Below are positions 48,850 through 59,092 of a stretch of DNA of 64,000 nt, piece by piece. The DNA is from Sphingomonadaceae bacterium (lineage in GTDB: Bacteria; Pseudomonadota; Alphaproteobacteria; Sphingomonadales; Sphingomonadaceae). The notes beneath the pieces are model-generated. The model was not told the origin of the DNA. It searched no databases and worked only from the letters and a program-made list of their open reading frames with translations. Position 1 is the stretch's first letter, and every line of letters starts with the position of its first letter. The stretch covers positions 1 to 64,000 of the forward strand of contig JANYGB010000034.1 in assembly GCA_025359445.1 (NCBI GenBank). The letters run 5' to 3'. The translations under genes and the position numbers were made by a program.

Positions 48850-50281
48850 GCCAGGTGACCCCGTCGCGCTCGGCCAGCGCGATGGCGGCGCTCGGCCCCC
48901 AGTTGCCCGCCGAATAGGCCTTGGGCTTGACGTCATGCTCGGCCCAACTGGCGCGAATCTGGTCGATCCAGCCCCATTGCGCTTCAACCTCGTCGCGCCG
49001 AACGAACAGCGTCTGGTCGCCTTCGATCAGATCGAGCAACAGCCGTTCGTAAGCGATGCGCTTTTTGGGGCCGGCGAAGGCGTCGGGCATGGTGATGTTG
49101 AGCGGCACCGGGCGCAGCCGGATCCCGTCGCGGTCGAGTCCGGGCTCCTTGGCCATCAGTTGCAACTGAATGTTTTCCTCTGGCTGGATCCCGATCACCA
49201 GCGCATTGGGCTGGGTCTTGGCCCCGCGTGCGGCGAAGATCGAATGCGGGATGCAGCGGAAGTTGACCACGATCTCGGTCTTGCGTTCGGGCAGCCGCTT
49301 GCCGGTGCGCAGATAGAACGGCACCCCGGCCCAGCGCCAGTTGTCGACATGCGCCTTGATCGCCACAAAGGTCTCAGTGTCCGACGGTTTGCCCAGCTCC
49401 TCGTCGTAGCCCGGGACCGGCTGGGCATCGATCGCGCCCTTGCGGTACTGCCCGGTGACCGTCTCGGCCGGGGCGACCACGCGCAGCGCGCGCAGCACCT
49501 TGACCTTTTCGTCCTGAATCGGGGTCGCGTCGTAGCTCGTTGGCGGTTCCATCGCGACCAGCGCGAGCAGCTGGAGCATGTGGTTCTGAACCATGTCGCG
49601 CAGCGCCCCGGCGCCGTCATAATAACCGACCCGGCTTTCAAGGCCCACGGTCTCGGCGATGGTGATCTGGACGTGATCGATATGCGCTGCGTTCCACAGC
49701 GGTTCGAACATGATGTTGGCAAAGCGCAGCGCCAGCAGGTTCTGCACGGTCTCCTTGCCGAGGTAATGGTCGATCCGGAAAATCCGGTCCTCGCTGAACG
49801 CGGCGGCGACCGCATCGTTGATTTCGCGGCTGGTCTCAAGGCTGGTACCGAGCGGCTTTTCCAGCCCGATCCGCACCTTGTCGCCAGTGAGCCCAGCCTT
49901 GGTCAGCCCGGCGATAGTCGGCTCGAACAGGCTCGGCGCGGTCGAGAGGAAGATCGCCATCCCCTTTTTGGCTTCGCCAATCTCATCGGCAAGCTCAGTA
50001 AAATGATCAGCCTGGGTGGCATCGAGCACCTGGTATTTCAGACGCGGCAAGAAACTGTCGATCGCGTGCTTGCGGAAATCGGGCAGGTACTTCTCCAGCG
50101 CCACCCGCGCGAAGGCCTGGTAGGTATCATCGTCGTATTCGGAGCGGGCAGTGCCGATGATCGTCAGCTCAGGCGCGATCAGCTTGTCGTCGTGCAGCGC
50201 GCAGAGCGAGGGAAGCAGCATCCGCTGGGTAAGATCACCCGTCGCGCCGAACAGCAGCAATCGGTCAGCAGTGAAGCTCAT
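48842..50281 (-). CDS. zwf: Glucose-6-phosphate 1-dehydrogenase
   Basis: [62 protein letters not shown]. Confidence 0.96.
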   Translation of the reverse strand: MSFTADRLLLFGATGDLTQRMLLPSLCALHDDKLIAPELTIIGTARSEYDDDTYQAFARVALEKYLPDFRKHAIDSFLPRLKYQVLDATQADHFTELADEIGEAKKGMAIFLSTAPSLFEPTIAGLTKAGLTGDKVRIGLEKPLGTSLETSREINDAVAAAFSEDRIFRIDHYLGKETVQNLLALRFANIMFEPLWNAAHIDHVQITIAETVGLESRVGYYDGAGALRDMVQNHMLQLLALVAMEPPTSYDATPIQDEKVKVLRALRVVAPAETVTGQYRKGAIDAQPVPGYDEELGKPSDTETFVAIKAHVDNWRWAGVPFYLRTGKRLPERKTEIVVNFRCIPHSIFAARGAKTQPNALVIGIQPEENIQLQLMAKEPGLDRDGIRLRPVPLNITMPDAFAGPKKRIAYERLLLDLIEGDQTLFVRRDEVEAQWGWIDQIRASWAEHDVKPKAYSAGNWGPSAAIALAERDGVTWHD

Positions 50282-50374
50282 GCCAAGTCACTCCGCGCCG
50301 GGACTTGCCATGTGTCCGGGCTGGAGCGGGGTTAGCAGCAGGGGGAGGGGCGCGCCAGTGCGGCGCATGCCCAA

Positions 50375-52750
50375 TCAGGCGCGCTTGCGGCCTGAATACG
50401 TCTGCGAAAGACGCATCTTGCGCGCGCGCGGCAAGCGCACCGGGGGCACGGCTTCGACCGGCAGCTGGAGGGCGCGCGGGTGGTATTCCTCGCTAGGCAG
50501 CGCTTTGCCGAACAGCCAGCCCTGCACCATGCGGCAACCTTGAGCTTTCAACTGGTCAAGTTGTTCGGGTTCTTCCACGCCTTCAGCCAGCGTGCACATC
50601 CCCAGCGCATTGGCGAGCCCGATCATCGAGGCGACGATTGCGCGCGATTCCTCGCGCGTCGAGAGGCTGGAAATGAAGCTGCGGTCGATCTTGATCTTAT
50701 CGAACGGGAAGCTCAGCAGATAGTTCAGCGAGGCATAGCCGGTGCCGAAATCATCCAGCGCGATCTTCAGGCCGAGCGCCTGCATCCGGCACAGGATGTC
50801 GATATTGGCTTCCGTATCGCCCAGCAGCACACCTTCGGCAATCTCGAATTCGACCCGGCCCGGATCAATCCCGCTGTCGCCCAGTGCATTAACGATGACG
50901 GGCAGCAGATTGGGGCTGGCGAACTGCACCGGCGACAGGTTGATCGCGATCACTTCCTGGCCTGGCCAGGTCGCGGCCTCGGCAAAGGCGGTGCGGATGA
51001 CCCATTCACCGATCGGCACGATCAGCCCGGTTTCCTCGGCAATTGGAATGAACGTGTCCGGCGCGACCAGCCCGCGGACCGGGTGCTGCCAGCGCAGCAG
51101 CGCCTCATAGCCGGTCTTCTTCTCGCTTGCGACGTCGACCAGCGGCTGGAGGAACATGCGCAGCTCGCCGCGTGACACTGCATGGCGCAAGTCGCGCGCC
51201 AGCGTGTGGCGTTCGTGCAGCCGCGCGTCCATGCCGGGCTCGAACATCTCCCAGTTACCACGCCCGCCGGTCTTGGCCGCGCCCAGCGCGATGTCGGCAT
51301 AGCTTTGCAGCTGGGCTTGCTGGTCGGTGTGGAACGGGGCGAGCGCGATCCCTAGGCTGATCGCGCACGGCAGTTCGGTGCCATCAGTCACCAACGGTTC
51401 GCTCAGCGTCAAGATCAGCAGTTCGGCCAGCCGCACCGCATGGTCGCAGGCATCGCCGCCGCTGACCGCAATCGCAAATTCGTCGCTCCCCAGCCGCGCC
51501 ACGACCGGCTGGCACCCGCCAAGGCCGCTGCTTGACACTACCGAGGTTAGCCGCGCCGCGAACAGCCGCAGGAACGCGTCACCCACCGGGTGCCCATGCA
51601 TATCGTTGATGCTTTTGAAATGATCGATATCGAGCAGCAGCAGCGCGATATGATCGCCGTCCTGGTGCGTGTTGAACAGGCCGCTCAGCGCCTGGTTGAA
51701 CTGGGTGCGGTTGGGCAGCCCGGTCAGCGCATCGAAATGCGCCATTTGCTGCGCGCGCTGTTCGGCCTGGCGCAGCTCGGTCACGTCGGAAATGACCCCG
51801 CGGTAGTGCACGCCGTCGTCCGAATGGCTCGGGCGGCCGCTGATCGACCACCAGCGCGGTTCAGCTTCGCCCAGGCCATCGAGCGCGACCACCAACGAGC
51901 GTAGCGGGCGTGCGCCGGATAGCGATGCATCAAGCTCGTCACAGCTGGCACCGGGCGCGAACAGCGTGGCCAGTTGGCGCCCGGCGAGTTGTTCGGCGGG
52001 TTCACCGGCAGCTTGCGCAAAACGGCGCGAAACATTGGTCAGCCGCAGCTGGTCATCGAGTTCGAACAACCAGTCGAAGCCGCTTTCCTCGTATTCGTTC
52101 AGCAGCAGCTTAACCGTACGCGCGGCGCTGTGGAGGTCGCGGTCGGACAGGATGCGGGTTACGAACATGTCGTGCGCGGTAAAGGCCATGCGGACCAGCA
52201 GGCCGCTGGCCATTGCCAGCACAGCGATGGTCGCCAATGCGGTCAGGCTGCCCAGCTGGGCCAGGCCGATGGCCAGCCCCAGCGCCTGCGCCGCCACATA
52301 GATTTTGGCCGCCTGCGGCAATGTACGCACGGTGTAGGCCGCCGAAGCGATCTGGCTGACCACGCAAACCGCCACCAGCAGTTGCACCCCCGCTGACATT
52401 TGCGGCAGCCACAGTGCGCAGAGGATCCCGAAGGTCAGCCCCAGCCACAACGAATTCCAATTGAACGCGGCCATGATCTTGACAGTTCGCCGCCGCCGGC
52501 GGCCACGCTCGATCCCTTCGGCGAGCCACAGGCGGTGCAGGCAGGCAGCAAAGATCGAGCTGGCGAACAGGGCAATATAGACTGCGGGAATCTGCCCGAT
52601 CAGCGCCATCACAACGACGCCCGCGTTGAGCAGCGTGCCCAGCACGATGGAACGCACCATGCGGATATGCGCAGAAATGAGCCGATTATCGACCCAATCG
52701 CGCAATTCTTCCGGGATGACGACGCGGAGCGCCGCCTGCTTGCTGACCAT
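50375..52750 (-). CDS. Bifunctional diguanylate cyclase/phosphodiesterase (PAS-GGDEF-EAL, membrane-anchored)
   Basis: TM-rich N-terminus; PAS; FDALTGLPNRTQFNQAL...ARLGSDEFAIAVSGG; GYEALLRWQHPVRGLVAPDTFIPIAEETGLI; DDFGTGYASLNYLLSFPFDKIKIDRSFI. Confidence 0.92.
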   Translation of the reverse strand: MVSKQAALRVVIPEELRDWVDNRLISAHIRMVRSIVLGTLLNAGVVVMALIGQIPAVYIALFASSIFAACLHRLWLAEGIERGRRRRRTVKIMAAFNWNSLWLGLTFGILCALWLPQMSAGVQLLVAVCVVSQIASAAYTVRTLPQAAKIYVAAQALGLAIGLAQLGSLTALATIAVLAMASGLLVRMAFTAHDMFVTRILSDRDLHSAARTVKLLLNEYEESGFDWLFELDDQLRLTNVSRRFAQAAGEPAEQLAGRQLATLFAPGASCDELDASLSGARPLRSLVVALDGLGEAEPRWWSISGRPSHSDDGVHYRGVISDVTELRQAEQRAQQMAHFDALTGLPNRTQFNQALSGLFNTHQDGDHIALLLLDIDHFKSINDMHGHPVGDAFLRLFAARLTSVVSSSGLGGCQPVVARLGSDEFAIAVSGGDACDHAVRLAELLILTLSEPLVTDGTELPCAISLGIALAPFHTDQQAQLQSYADIALGAAKTGGRGNWEMFEPGMDARLHERHTLARDLRHAVSRGELRMFLQPLVDVASEKKTGYEALLRWQHPVRGLVAPDTFIPIAEETGLIVPIGEWVIRTAFAEAATWPGQEVIAINLSPVQFASPNLLPVIVNALGDSGIDPGRVEFEIAEGVLLGDTEANIDILCRMQALGLKIALDDFGTGYASLNYLLSFPFDKIKIDRSFISSLSTREESRAIVASMIGLANALGMCTLAEGVEEPEQLDQLKAQGCRMVQGWLFGKALPSEEYHPRALQLPVEAVPPVRLPRARKMRLSQTYSGRKRA

Positions 52751-52909
52751 CGATGTGTTACCGGACCCTGTTTCCTAGTGAGCGGGGCTTAGCCTGCCCC
52801 CGTTAATTTTGTATGAGGTCGCGGGGGTTTTGTATGCGCTCGATCAGAGCCCGCGCTTTACCCTTGGGGCAGCATGGGCCTAGACATTGCGCCAACAGGA
52901 GATTCGCCC

Positions 52910-54325
52910 ATGCGTCCAGTATTCGTGCCCGTCATTCTTGCGCTGCTGGCTGGCGTTGACGCCCCCAACCTGGCCGCGCGCCCGGCCAGGCTGCCATCGC
53001 ATCCGGTCGCTGAGGCGCAGACGCTGGATCTGGCCAAGCAGCTGATCGCGATCCGGTCGGTGCAGGGCGAGGGCAATCGCACCGGCGATGCGCTGCAAGT
53101 GGTCAAAGGCGCGCTGGTTGCCGGCGGCTGGCGCGATAGCGACGTGACGATCACTCCGCTGGACGACACAGCCTACATGATCGCGGTCTGGCCGGGCACC
53201 GATGCCGCACTCAAGCCGCTGATAATTTCGGGGCATATGGACGTGGTCGAGGCCAAGCCGGCTGACTGGCAGCGCGATCCGTTCACCCCGGTGATCGAGG
53301 AGGGCTATATGTTCGGGCGCGGGGCGAGCGACATGAAATATAGCGCGGCGATGGCGGTATCATCGCTGATCGAGCTGCGCCGCGAAGGTTACAAACCCCG
53401 GCGCAGCATTGTCATCGCGTTGTCGGGGGACGAGGAAACCTCGATGAAGACCACCCGCGTGCTCGCCGGTAAGCTGAGTAATGCCGGGATGGTGCTCAAC
53501 ATCGATGGCGGCGGCGGCCTGCTTGATGAGAAGAACGGCAAAGCCCTGTATCTGGCGTGGGACGGGGCCGAAAAAACCTACGTCGATTACAAGCTGGAGG
53601 TGACCAACCCGGGCGGGCACAGTTCCGCCCCGCGCCCGGACAACGCGATCGTTCAGCTGGCTCAGGCGCTTGAAAAAGTCGGGGCCTATCGTTTCAAGCC
53701 CGAACAGAACCCGGTGACCAAAGCTTGGTTCGAAAAGGCCGCGCAGTTTGAGGGCAAGCCGGAATTGGCCGCAGCAATGCGGGCATATGCCGCCAACATC
53801 GACGACACTGCCGCAATCGCGACCCTGCGCGCCAGTCCGGCGCACGTCGGCAAAGTCAGCACCACCTGCGTGCCGACCATGCTCAGCGGCGGCCATGCCC
53901 AGAATGCGCTGCCGCAGCGCGCCACCGCCAACATCAACTGCCGGGTCTTCCCGGGTCACACCCGCGAAGAGGTACGCGCTGAACTTGAGCGCGCGATCGG
54001 GATGCCGATGGTCAAGGTCACCGATGTCTCGGGCGGGGACACCACCGAATCGCCCGCCTCGGCGATGCGCCCCGATTTTGAGGCGGCGCTCAATAAAGCG
54101 GTCAAGCTTAGCTATCCGGGGATCGCAATCATCCCCAGCCAGGCCTCGGGCGCATCGGATTCGATGTGGTTCCGCGCCAAGGGGATCGACAGCTACGGGA
54201 TGAGCCCGATCTTCATGAAGGATTCGGACGACTTTTCGCACGGCCTCAACGAACGTGTGCCGCTCAGTAACACCGCGCCGGGGATCGTCTATTTCCTCAG
54301 CATGCTGACCGACTTGTCGAAATAA
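52910..54325 (+). CDS. M20/M25/M40 family metallopeptidase, secreted
   Basis: LIISGHMDVVEAKPADWQRDPFTPVIEEGYMFGRGASDMKYSAAM; ALSGDEETSMKTTRVL; NPGGHSSAPRPDNAI. Confidence 0.92.
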   Translation: MRPVFVPVILALLAGVDAPNLAARPARLPSHPVAEAQTLDLAKQLIAIRSVQGEGNRTGDALQVVKGALVAGGWRDSDVTITPLDDTAYMIAVWPGTDAALKPLIISGHMDVVEAKPADWQRDPFTPVIEEGYMFGRGASDMKYSAAMAVSSLIELRREGYKPRRSIVIALSGDEETSMKTTRVLAGKLSNAGMVLNIDGGGGLLDEKNGKALYLAWDGAEKTYVDYKLEVTNPGGHSSAPRPDNAIVQLAQALEKVGAYRFKPEQNPVTKAWFEKAAQFEGKPELAAAMRAYAANIDDTAAIATLRASPAHVGKVSTTCVPTMLSGGHAQNALPQRATANINCRVFPGHTREEVRAELERAIGMPMVKVTDVSGGDTTESPASAMRPDFEAALNKAVKLSYPGIAIIPSQASGASDSMWFRAKGIDSYGMSPIFMKDSDDFSHGLNERVPLSNTAPGIVYFLSMLTDLSK

Positions 54326-54911
54326 GCGCATCGAGCTGGGCGCGGGCGATTGCGCTGGCTTCGGCCGCGCTGAACGCGCCAGGAGACAGGCTCAGCTCGA
54401 GCCACAGGCCGTCGACCAGCGCGGTGACGGCAATGGCAGTATGGCGCAGCGTGGCTGGCGCGATGCCGCAAGCGGCGAGCAGCGCTTCGAGCCGGGATCG
54501 GAACCGGGCGTATTGTTCGTCGTGCTGGCGGGCGATGGCGGGCTGGGCGCGGACCAGGCTCCAGAACGCGATCCAGGTGGCAAGCAGTTCTCCCGATGCG
54601 ACCGGCGGGGTAAAGCTGGCGGTGACGTAGGCATCGAGCTGCGCGCGCGGATCGGCTGCGGCAGTGGCCAAGGCCTGATTGAGCGCGGCGCCGACTTGCG
54701 CTTCGACGTGGGTGTAGCTGGCCGCCACCAAAGCATCGATCCCGGCAAAGTAGTGCCCCACCAGCCCGGACGAAACGCCTGCCTCAAGCGCAATCGCCCG
54801 TACCGAGGTTCCGGCCGCTCCGGAGCGCGCCAGGACCCGCGCGCAGGCCTCGATCAGGCTTTGTCGCCGGGCATCTGGTTCGGCGCGGGTGAAGGCTGGT
54901 GAGGAGCTCAC
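54297..54911 (-). CDS. TetR family transcriptional regulator (BetI-like)
   Basis: RRQSLIEACARVLARSGAAGTSVRAIALEAGVSSGLVGHYFAGIDALVAASYTHVEAQV; GTG start inferred. Confidence 0.82.
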   Translation of the reverse strand: MSSSPAFTRAEPDARRQSLIEACARVLARSGAAGTSVRAIALEAGVSSGLVGHYFAGIDALVAASYTHVEAQVGAALNQALATAAADPRAQLDAYVTASFTPPVASGELLATWIAFWSLVRAQPAIARQHDEQYARFRSRLEALLAACGIAPATLRHTAIAVTALVDGLWLELSLSPGAFSAAEASAIARAQLDALISTSRSAC

Positions 54912-54927
54912 TTGCGGGAACCTAACA

Positions 54928-54951
54928 CTTGTTATACGATCGTCCAACAAG
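54928..54951. promoter_or_regulatory. Candidate TetR-family operator
   Basis: 24-bp palindrome CTTGTTATACGA|TCGTCCAACAAG (10/12 half-site matches, no spacer) between divergent tetR and Rieske genes. Confidence 0.65.
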
Positions 54952-54970
54952 CAATGCGGGATTCGGCACA

Positions 54971-56173
54971 GTGGCGACCAATGCGTTTCAGTACCGGGCA
55001 GAGATCGATGGCCCGTCGGCTGATCCCGACGCTGATTTTTCGTTGCCTGGCTGGACATACCGTGATCCTGAATTCTTCGCCGCCGAGATGGAGCGGGTGA
55101 TCCACCCGTCGTGGCAAATCGTTTGCCATATCAATGAGATCGCTCAGCCGGGCGACTATCGGACGCTCGACTATCTTGGTGAAAGCGTGATCGTTATTCG
55201 CGGGGTCGATGGCGAAGTGCGCGCCTTTACCAACGTCTGCCGCCACCGCGCGATGCGGCTGGTGCAGGGTCCGGGCGGCTGCGCGAAGAAGCTGGTCTGC
55301 CCGTATCACGCCTGGACTTATGAGGCCGACGGGCGGCTGAGCGGTGTGCCGCACAAAGCGGAATACCCCGCGCTCAACATGGCAACGAGTGGTCTAGCCC
55401 CGGTTGCGCTTGAGCAATGGCGCGGGTTTCTGTTCGTGCGGCTTGAAGATAGCGGCTTTCCCTCGGTGGCCGAAATGATGGCCCCGTTCGAGGCCGAGAT
55501 TGCGCCCTACAAGTTTGAAGCGATGCAGCCGATGGGTCCGGTCCGTCATCGCCCGCGCGCGGCCAACTGGAAGAACGTCGGCGATAATTATTCGGACAAT
55601 CTGCACATCCCGGTCGCGCACGATGGGCTGACGCGGCTGGTGGGCAAAAGCTACCGGATCGAAGCCCACGGCTGGGCCGACCGCCTGCTCGGCGATGTCA
55701 CCACCGGCGATAAGCATAACTTCTGGGAGCGATTTTATACCGCGCACCTGCCGCAGGTCGATCACTTGCCCGAGGTCGCGCAGGGGCGTTGGCTCTATTA
55801 CAAGCTGTGGCCCAATATGGCGTTCGATATCTACGCCGACCAGATCGATTTCATGCAGTGGATCCCAACTTCGCCGACCACCTGCGAGTTGCGCGAAGTG
55901 ACCTATTGCCTGCCCGATGAATTCACCCCTCCGGCTGAACGCCGCGCGATGAAGCTGGCGCGTTATGCCAACTGGCGGATCAACCGCGTGGTCAATGCCG
56001 AGGACACCTGGCTGATCGGGCAAGTCCAGCAAGGCATGGCCAGCCGCAGCTATACCGTGGGGCCGATTGCGACGAGCGAGGTCTGCCTGCGCAGTTTCGC
56101 GCGCAAGATTCGAACCCTGATTCCCGAGGCACGCCAACCTCACGCGCCCGCGCCGGGCTGGAGCAAAGCATGA
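54971..56173 (+). CDS. Rieske-type oxygenase alpha subunit (choline monooxygenase/GbcA/CntA-like)
   Basis: CRHRAMRLVQGPGGCAKKLVCPYHAWTY (C-x-H...C-x2-H); NWKNVGDNYSDNLHIPVAH mononuclear-iron motif. Listed ORF start 54929; GTG at 54971 preferred because the palindrome precedes it. Confidence 0.88.
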   Translation: MATNAFQYRAEIDGPSADPDADFSLPGWTYRDPEFFAAEMERVIHPSWQIVCHINEIAQPGDYRTLDYLGESVIVIRGVDGEVRAFTNVCRHRAMRLVQGPGGCAKKLVCPYHAWTYEADGRLSGVPHKAEYPALNMATSGLAPVALEQWRGFLFVRLEDSGFPSVAEMMAPFEAEIAPYKFEAMQPMGPVRHRPRAANWKNVGDNYSDNLHIPVAHDGLTRLVGKSYRIEAHGWADRLLGDVTTGDKHNFWERFYTAHLPQVDHLPEVAQGRWLYYKLWPNMAFDIYADQIDFMQWIPTSPTTCELREVTYCLPDEFTPPAERRAMKLARYANWRINRVVNAEDTWLIGQVQQGMASRSYTVGPIATSEVCLRSFARKIRTLIPEARQPHAPAPGWSKA

Positions 56174-57768
56174 CCAAAACCTACGACGCATTGATCATCG
56201 GCGGCGGGCATAACGGCCTCGTTTGCGCGTTTTACCTCGCCAAGGCAGGGATGCGGGTGCGGGTGCTCGAACGGCGGCACATCGTCGGCGGCGCGGCGGT
56301 GACCGAGGAATTCCATCCCGGCTTCCGCAATTCGACCGCCAGCTATACGGTCAGCCTGCTGCGCCCGAAGGTCATCGCCGACATGCGGCTGCACGAATAC
56401 GGCTACCGGGTGATCGAGCGGACGATCTCAAACTTTTTTCCGTTCGCCGACGATTACATCAAGCTGGGCGGCGGGGCTGGCCGGACCGAGGCGGAGTTTG
56501 CGCGGTTTTCGGCAAAGGACGCCGCAGCTTACCCCAAATACGATGCTGCGCTGGAAAAGGTCGCCAATGTGCTGCGCGACCTCAGCCTCAAGATCCCGCC
56601 CAATGTGGGCGGCGGGGTGTCATCGATGCTCGCGGCGGCCAAGCAGGGCTGGCCGATGGCGCAGCGCGATATCGAGGTCCAGCGCGACCTGCTCGACATG
56701 TTCACCAAATCGGCGCGCAGCTTCCTCGATGGCTGGTTCGAGCATGACTATGTGCAGAGCGCCTTCGCCTTCGACGCGGTAGTCGGCAATTACGCCGGGG
56801 TTTCAACCCCCGGATCGGCCTATGTGCTGCTTCACCACGTGTTCGGTGAGGTCAACGGCAAGCTGGGCGCATGGGGCCACGCGGTTGGCGGGATGGGCGC
56901 GATCACCCAGGCGATGGCGCGGGCTTGCGAAGATGCCGGGGTCGAGATCAGCCTTGAGGCCCCAGTGTCGCAAGTGCTGGTCGATGGCGGCAAGGTGTCA
57001 GGGGTGCGGCTGGAAAGCGGCGAAGAGATCGCGGCGAGCATCGTCGCCTCAAACGCGGGCCCAGCTCTGCTGTACCCGCAGCTGATCGATCCGAGCGACC
57101 TCGATGACGATTTCAAACGCCGGATCAAGGGCTTCAAGACCTGCTCGGGCACTTTCCGGATGAATGTCGCGCTGTCCGAATTGCCCTCGTTCACGGTGCT
57201 CCCGGGCAAGGAACAGGCCGAGCATCACACCGCCGGGATCATCATCGCGCCGGGCATGGATTACATGGACCAGGCGTTTTACGATGCCGAGCAGCACGGC
57301 TGGTCAAAAAAGCCGATTGTCGAGATCAAGATCCCCTCGACCGTGGATGACAGCCTCGCCCCTCCCGGCCAGCACGTCGCCAGCCTGTTCTGCCAGCAGT
57401 TCGATCCCAAGGTCGATTGGGACACTCACCGCGAGGCTGTCGCCGATATGATTATCGACACGGTCAATGACCATGCTCCCAATTTCAAGGCCAGCGTGAT
57501 CGCCACCCAGATCCATTCACCGACCGATCTGGAGCGCAAGTTCGGACTGATCGGCGGCGATATCATGCACGGCAACATGGGGCTCGATCAGCTGTGGGCG
57601 GCGCGCCCGGTGCTAGGTCACGGCGATTATCGCGGGTCGATCAAAGGGCTCTACATGTGCGGCGCGGGCACGCATCCCGGCGGCGGCGTAACCGGCGCAC
57701 CGGGGCACAATGCGGCGGCGGCTATTCTGGCTGACCGGCCGTTGTTGCGGAAGATTTTGCGGAGCTGA
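56170..57768 (+). CDS. FAD-dependent oxidoreductase (PYROXD2/phytoene-desaturase-like)
   Basis: YDALIIGGGHNGLVCAFYLAKAGMRVRVLERRHIVGGAAVTEEFHPGF; GLYMCGAGTHPGGGVTGAPGHNAAAAIL; ATGA overlap with Rieske gene. Confidence 0.88.
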   Translation: MTKTYDALIIGGGHNGLVCAFYLAKAGMRVRVLERRHIVGGAAVTEEFHPGFRNSTASYTVSLLRPKVIADMRLHEYGYRVIERTISNFFPFADDYIKLGGGAGRTEAEFARFSAKDAAAYPKYDAALEKVANVLRDLSLKIPPNVGGGVSSMLAAAKQGWPMAQRDIEVQRDLLDMFTKSARSFLDGWFEHDYVQSAFAFDAVVGNYAGVSTPGSAYVLLHHVFGEVNGKLGAWGHAVGGMGAITQAMARACEDAGVEISLEAPVSQVLVDGGKVSGVRLESGEEIAASIVASNAGPALLYPQLIDPSDLDDDFKRRIKGFKTCSGTFRMNVALSELPSFTVLPGKEQAEHHTAGIIIAPGMDYMDQAFYDAEQHGWSKKPIVEIKIPSTVDDSLAPPGQHVASLFCQQFDPKVDWDTHREAVADMIIDTVNDHAPNFKASVIATQIHSPTDLERKFGLIGGDIMHGNMGLDQLWAARPVLGHGDYRGSIKGLYMCGAGTHPGGGVTGAPGHNAAAAILADRPLLRKILRS

Positions 57769-59026
57769 CGAACGGATAGAGCGCCAGCCCGGCTGCAATC
57801 AGTCCGCCGCCGTACAGCATTGCCTCAAGCCCCAGCCCCCACTCGGCCCACAGCGTGAACAGCGCCGCAACCAGCGCGGCCAGCACCGGCTTTGCGCCGT
57901 GCAGCAACTTGAGCGCGGCCAGCGCGCTGAGCAGATAGGCCACCAATCCGGCGGCAATGCTGACCGAACCGATGAATTCGAACAACTTGCCCATGCCCTT
58001 TTGCGCGTTGAGCAGCGCCATGGCCGAGAGCAGCAAGCTCGACACGATATGGCCGCGCAATGGAAGGCCGCGGGAGGTTTCCTTGGCAAACCAGGCCGGG
58101 AACACCCCGCCGCGCGCCATTGCCCAGGGCATTTCGCCTTGCACCAGGATCCATCCGTTAAGCGCTCCGAAGGCGCTGATCGCGGCAAACAGTGCAACGA
58201 CTTGCGCGATCCCGCTTCCGAACGTCTTGCCCAGAAACGCCGCCACCGGGGCGGGGGATGCCGCCGCTTCGCCAACCGGCATGTAGAACGCAAAGGCCAA
58301 CGAAATGCCAAGGTAAATGAGGCCGGTGAACGCGACCCCGATCATCGTCGCGCGGGGCACGTTGCGCGCCGGGTCCTGAACTTTGTCCGCCGGAACAGTC
58401 GCCGATTCGAGCCCGAGAAAGCCCCAGAAGGTAAGACCAGCGGCAGCTGCAATGTTGCCCGAAGTCAGCGGAACGCCAGGATCGGGTGCATGCGGCGCGC
58501 CGCTCAGCGCGAACCACAATGCCAGCAGGATCAGGCCCAGCAGCGGGATGATCTTCAGAATTGTGGTAACGGCTTGAACCCGTCCCGCCGCACGAACTCC
58601 AATGAGGTTGACGAGTGTGAGTAGCCAAACGAACCCGACCGCCAGCACTGCGGGCAGCCCCGCCACCGTTGCAATAACCGGAAATATCAGGCTGAGGTTG
58701 CTGACCACCGCAATCGCAATCGCGCCGTTCCCGACCCAGGTCATCACCCAATAGGACCATGCAGCGACATAACCGGCGAGCGGCCCGAACGCGGCATCGG
58801 CATAAGCATAAGGACCGCCAGCACGCGGTATTTTGGCGCTGAGCCCGGCAAAGATCACCGCCAGGCACAGCGCGCCGCCCAGCGTGATGATCCACCCGAT
58901 CGCCTGATTCCAGCCCAGCGGCGCAAGCGTTGCGGGCAGCAGGTAAATGCCCGATCCGATCATGTTGCCGATCACCAACGCGAGCAAGGCCCAGAAACCC
59001 AGCGCGCGTTTGCTCGTGGTGGTCAT
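57722..59026 (-). CDS. APC superfamily amino acid/polyamine permease
   Basis: LGFWALLALVIGNMIGSGIYLLPATLAPLGWNQAIGWIITLGGALCLAVIFAGLSAKIPRAGGPYAYADAAFGPLAGYVAAWSYW. Confidence 0.92.
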   Translation of the reverse strand: MTTTSKRALGFWALLALVIGNMIGSGIYLLPATLAPLGWNQAIGWIITLGGALCLAVIFAGLSAKIPRAGGPYAYADAAFGPLAGYVAAWSYWVMTWVGNGAIAIAVVSNLSLIFPVIATVAGLPAVLAVGFVWLLTLVNLIGVRAAGRVQAVTTILKIIPLLGLILLALWFALSGAPHAPDPGVPLTSGNIAAAAGLTFWGFLGLESATVPADKVQDPARNVPRATMIGVAFTGLIYLGISLAFAFYMPVGEAAASPAPVAAFLGKTFGSGIAQVVALFAAISAFGALNGWILVQGEMPWAMARGGVFPAWFAKETSRGLPLRGHIVSSLLLSAMALLNAQKGMGKLFEFIGSVSIAAGLVAYLLSALAALKLLHGAKPVLAALVAALFTLWAEWGLGLEAMLYGGGLIAAGLALYPFVSSAKSSATTAGQPE

Positions 59027-59092
59027 ATGTTATCCCCTTTGCCGGGCAGACTATCGCTTGAACTCGGCGCGTCACCATGTTTCTGAAGCACA

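Noticed and set aside
48797-50335. 512-aa plus-strand ORF opposite zwf
   Set aside because: Complementary-frame artefact; zwf carries canonical catalytic motifs on the minus strand.
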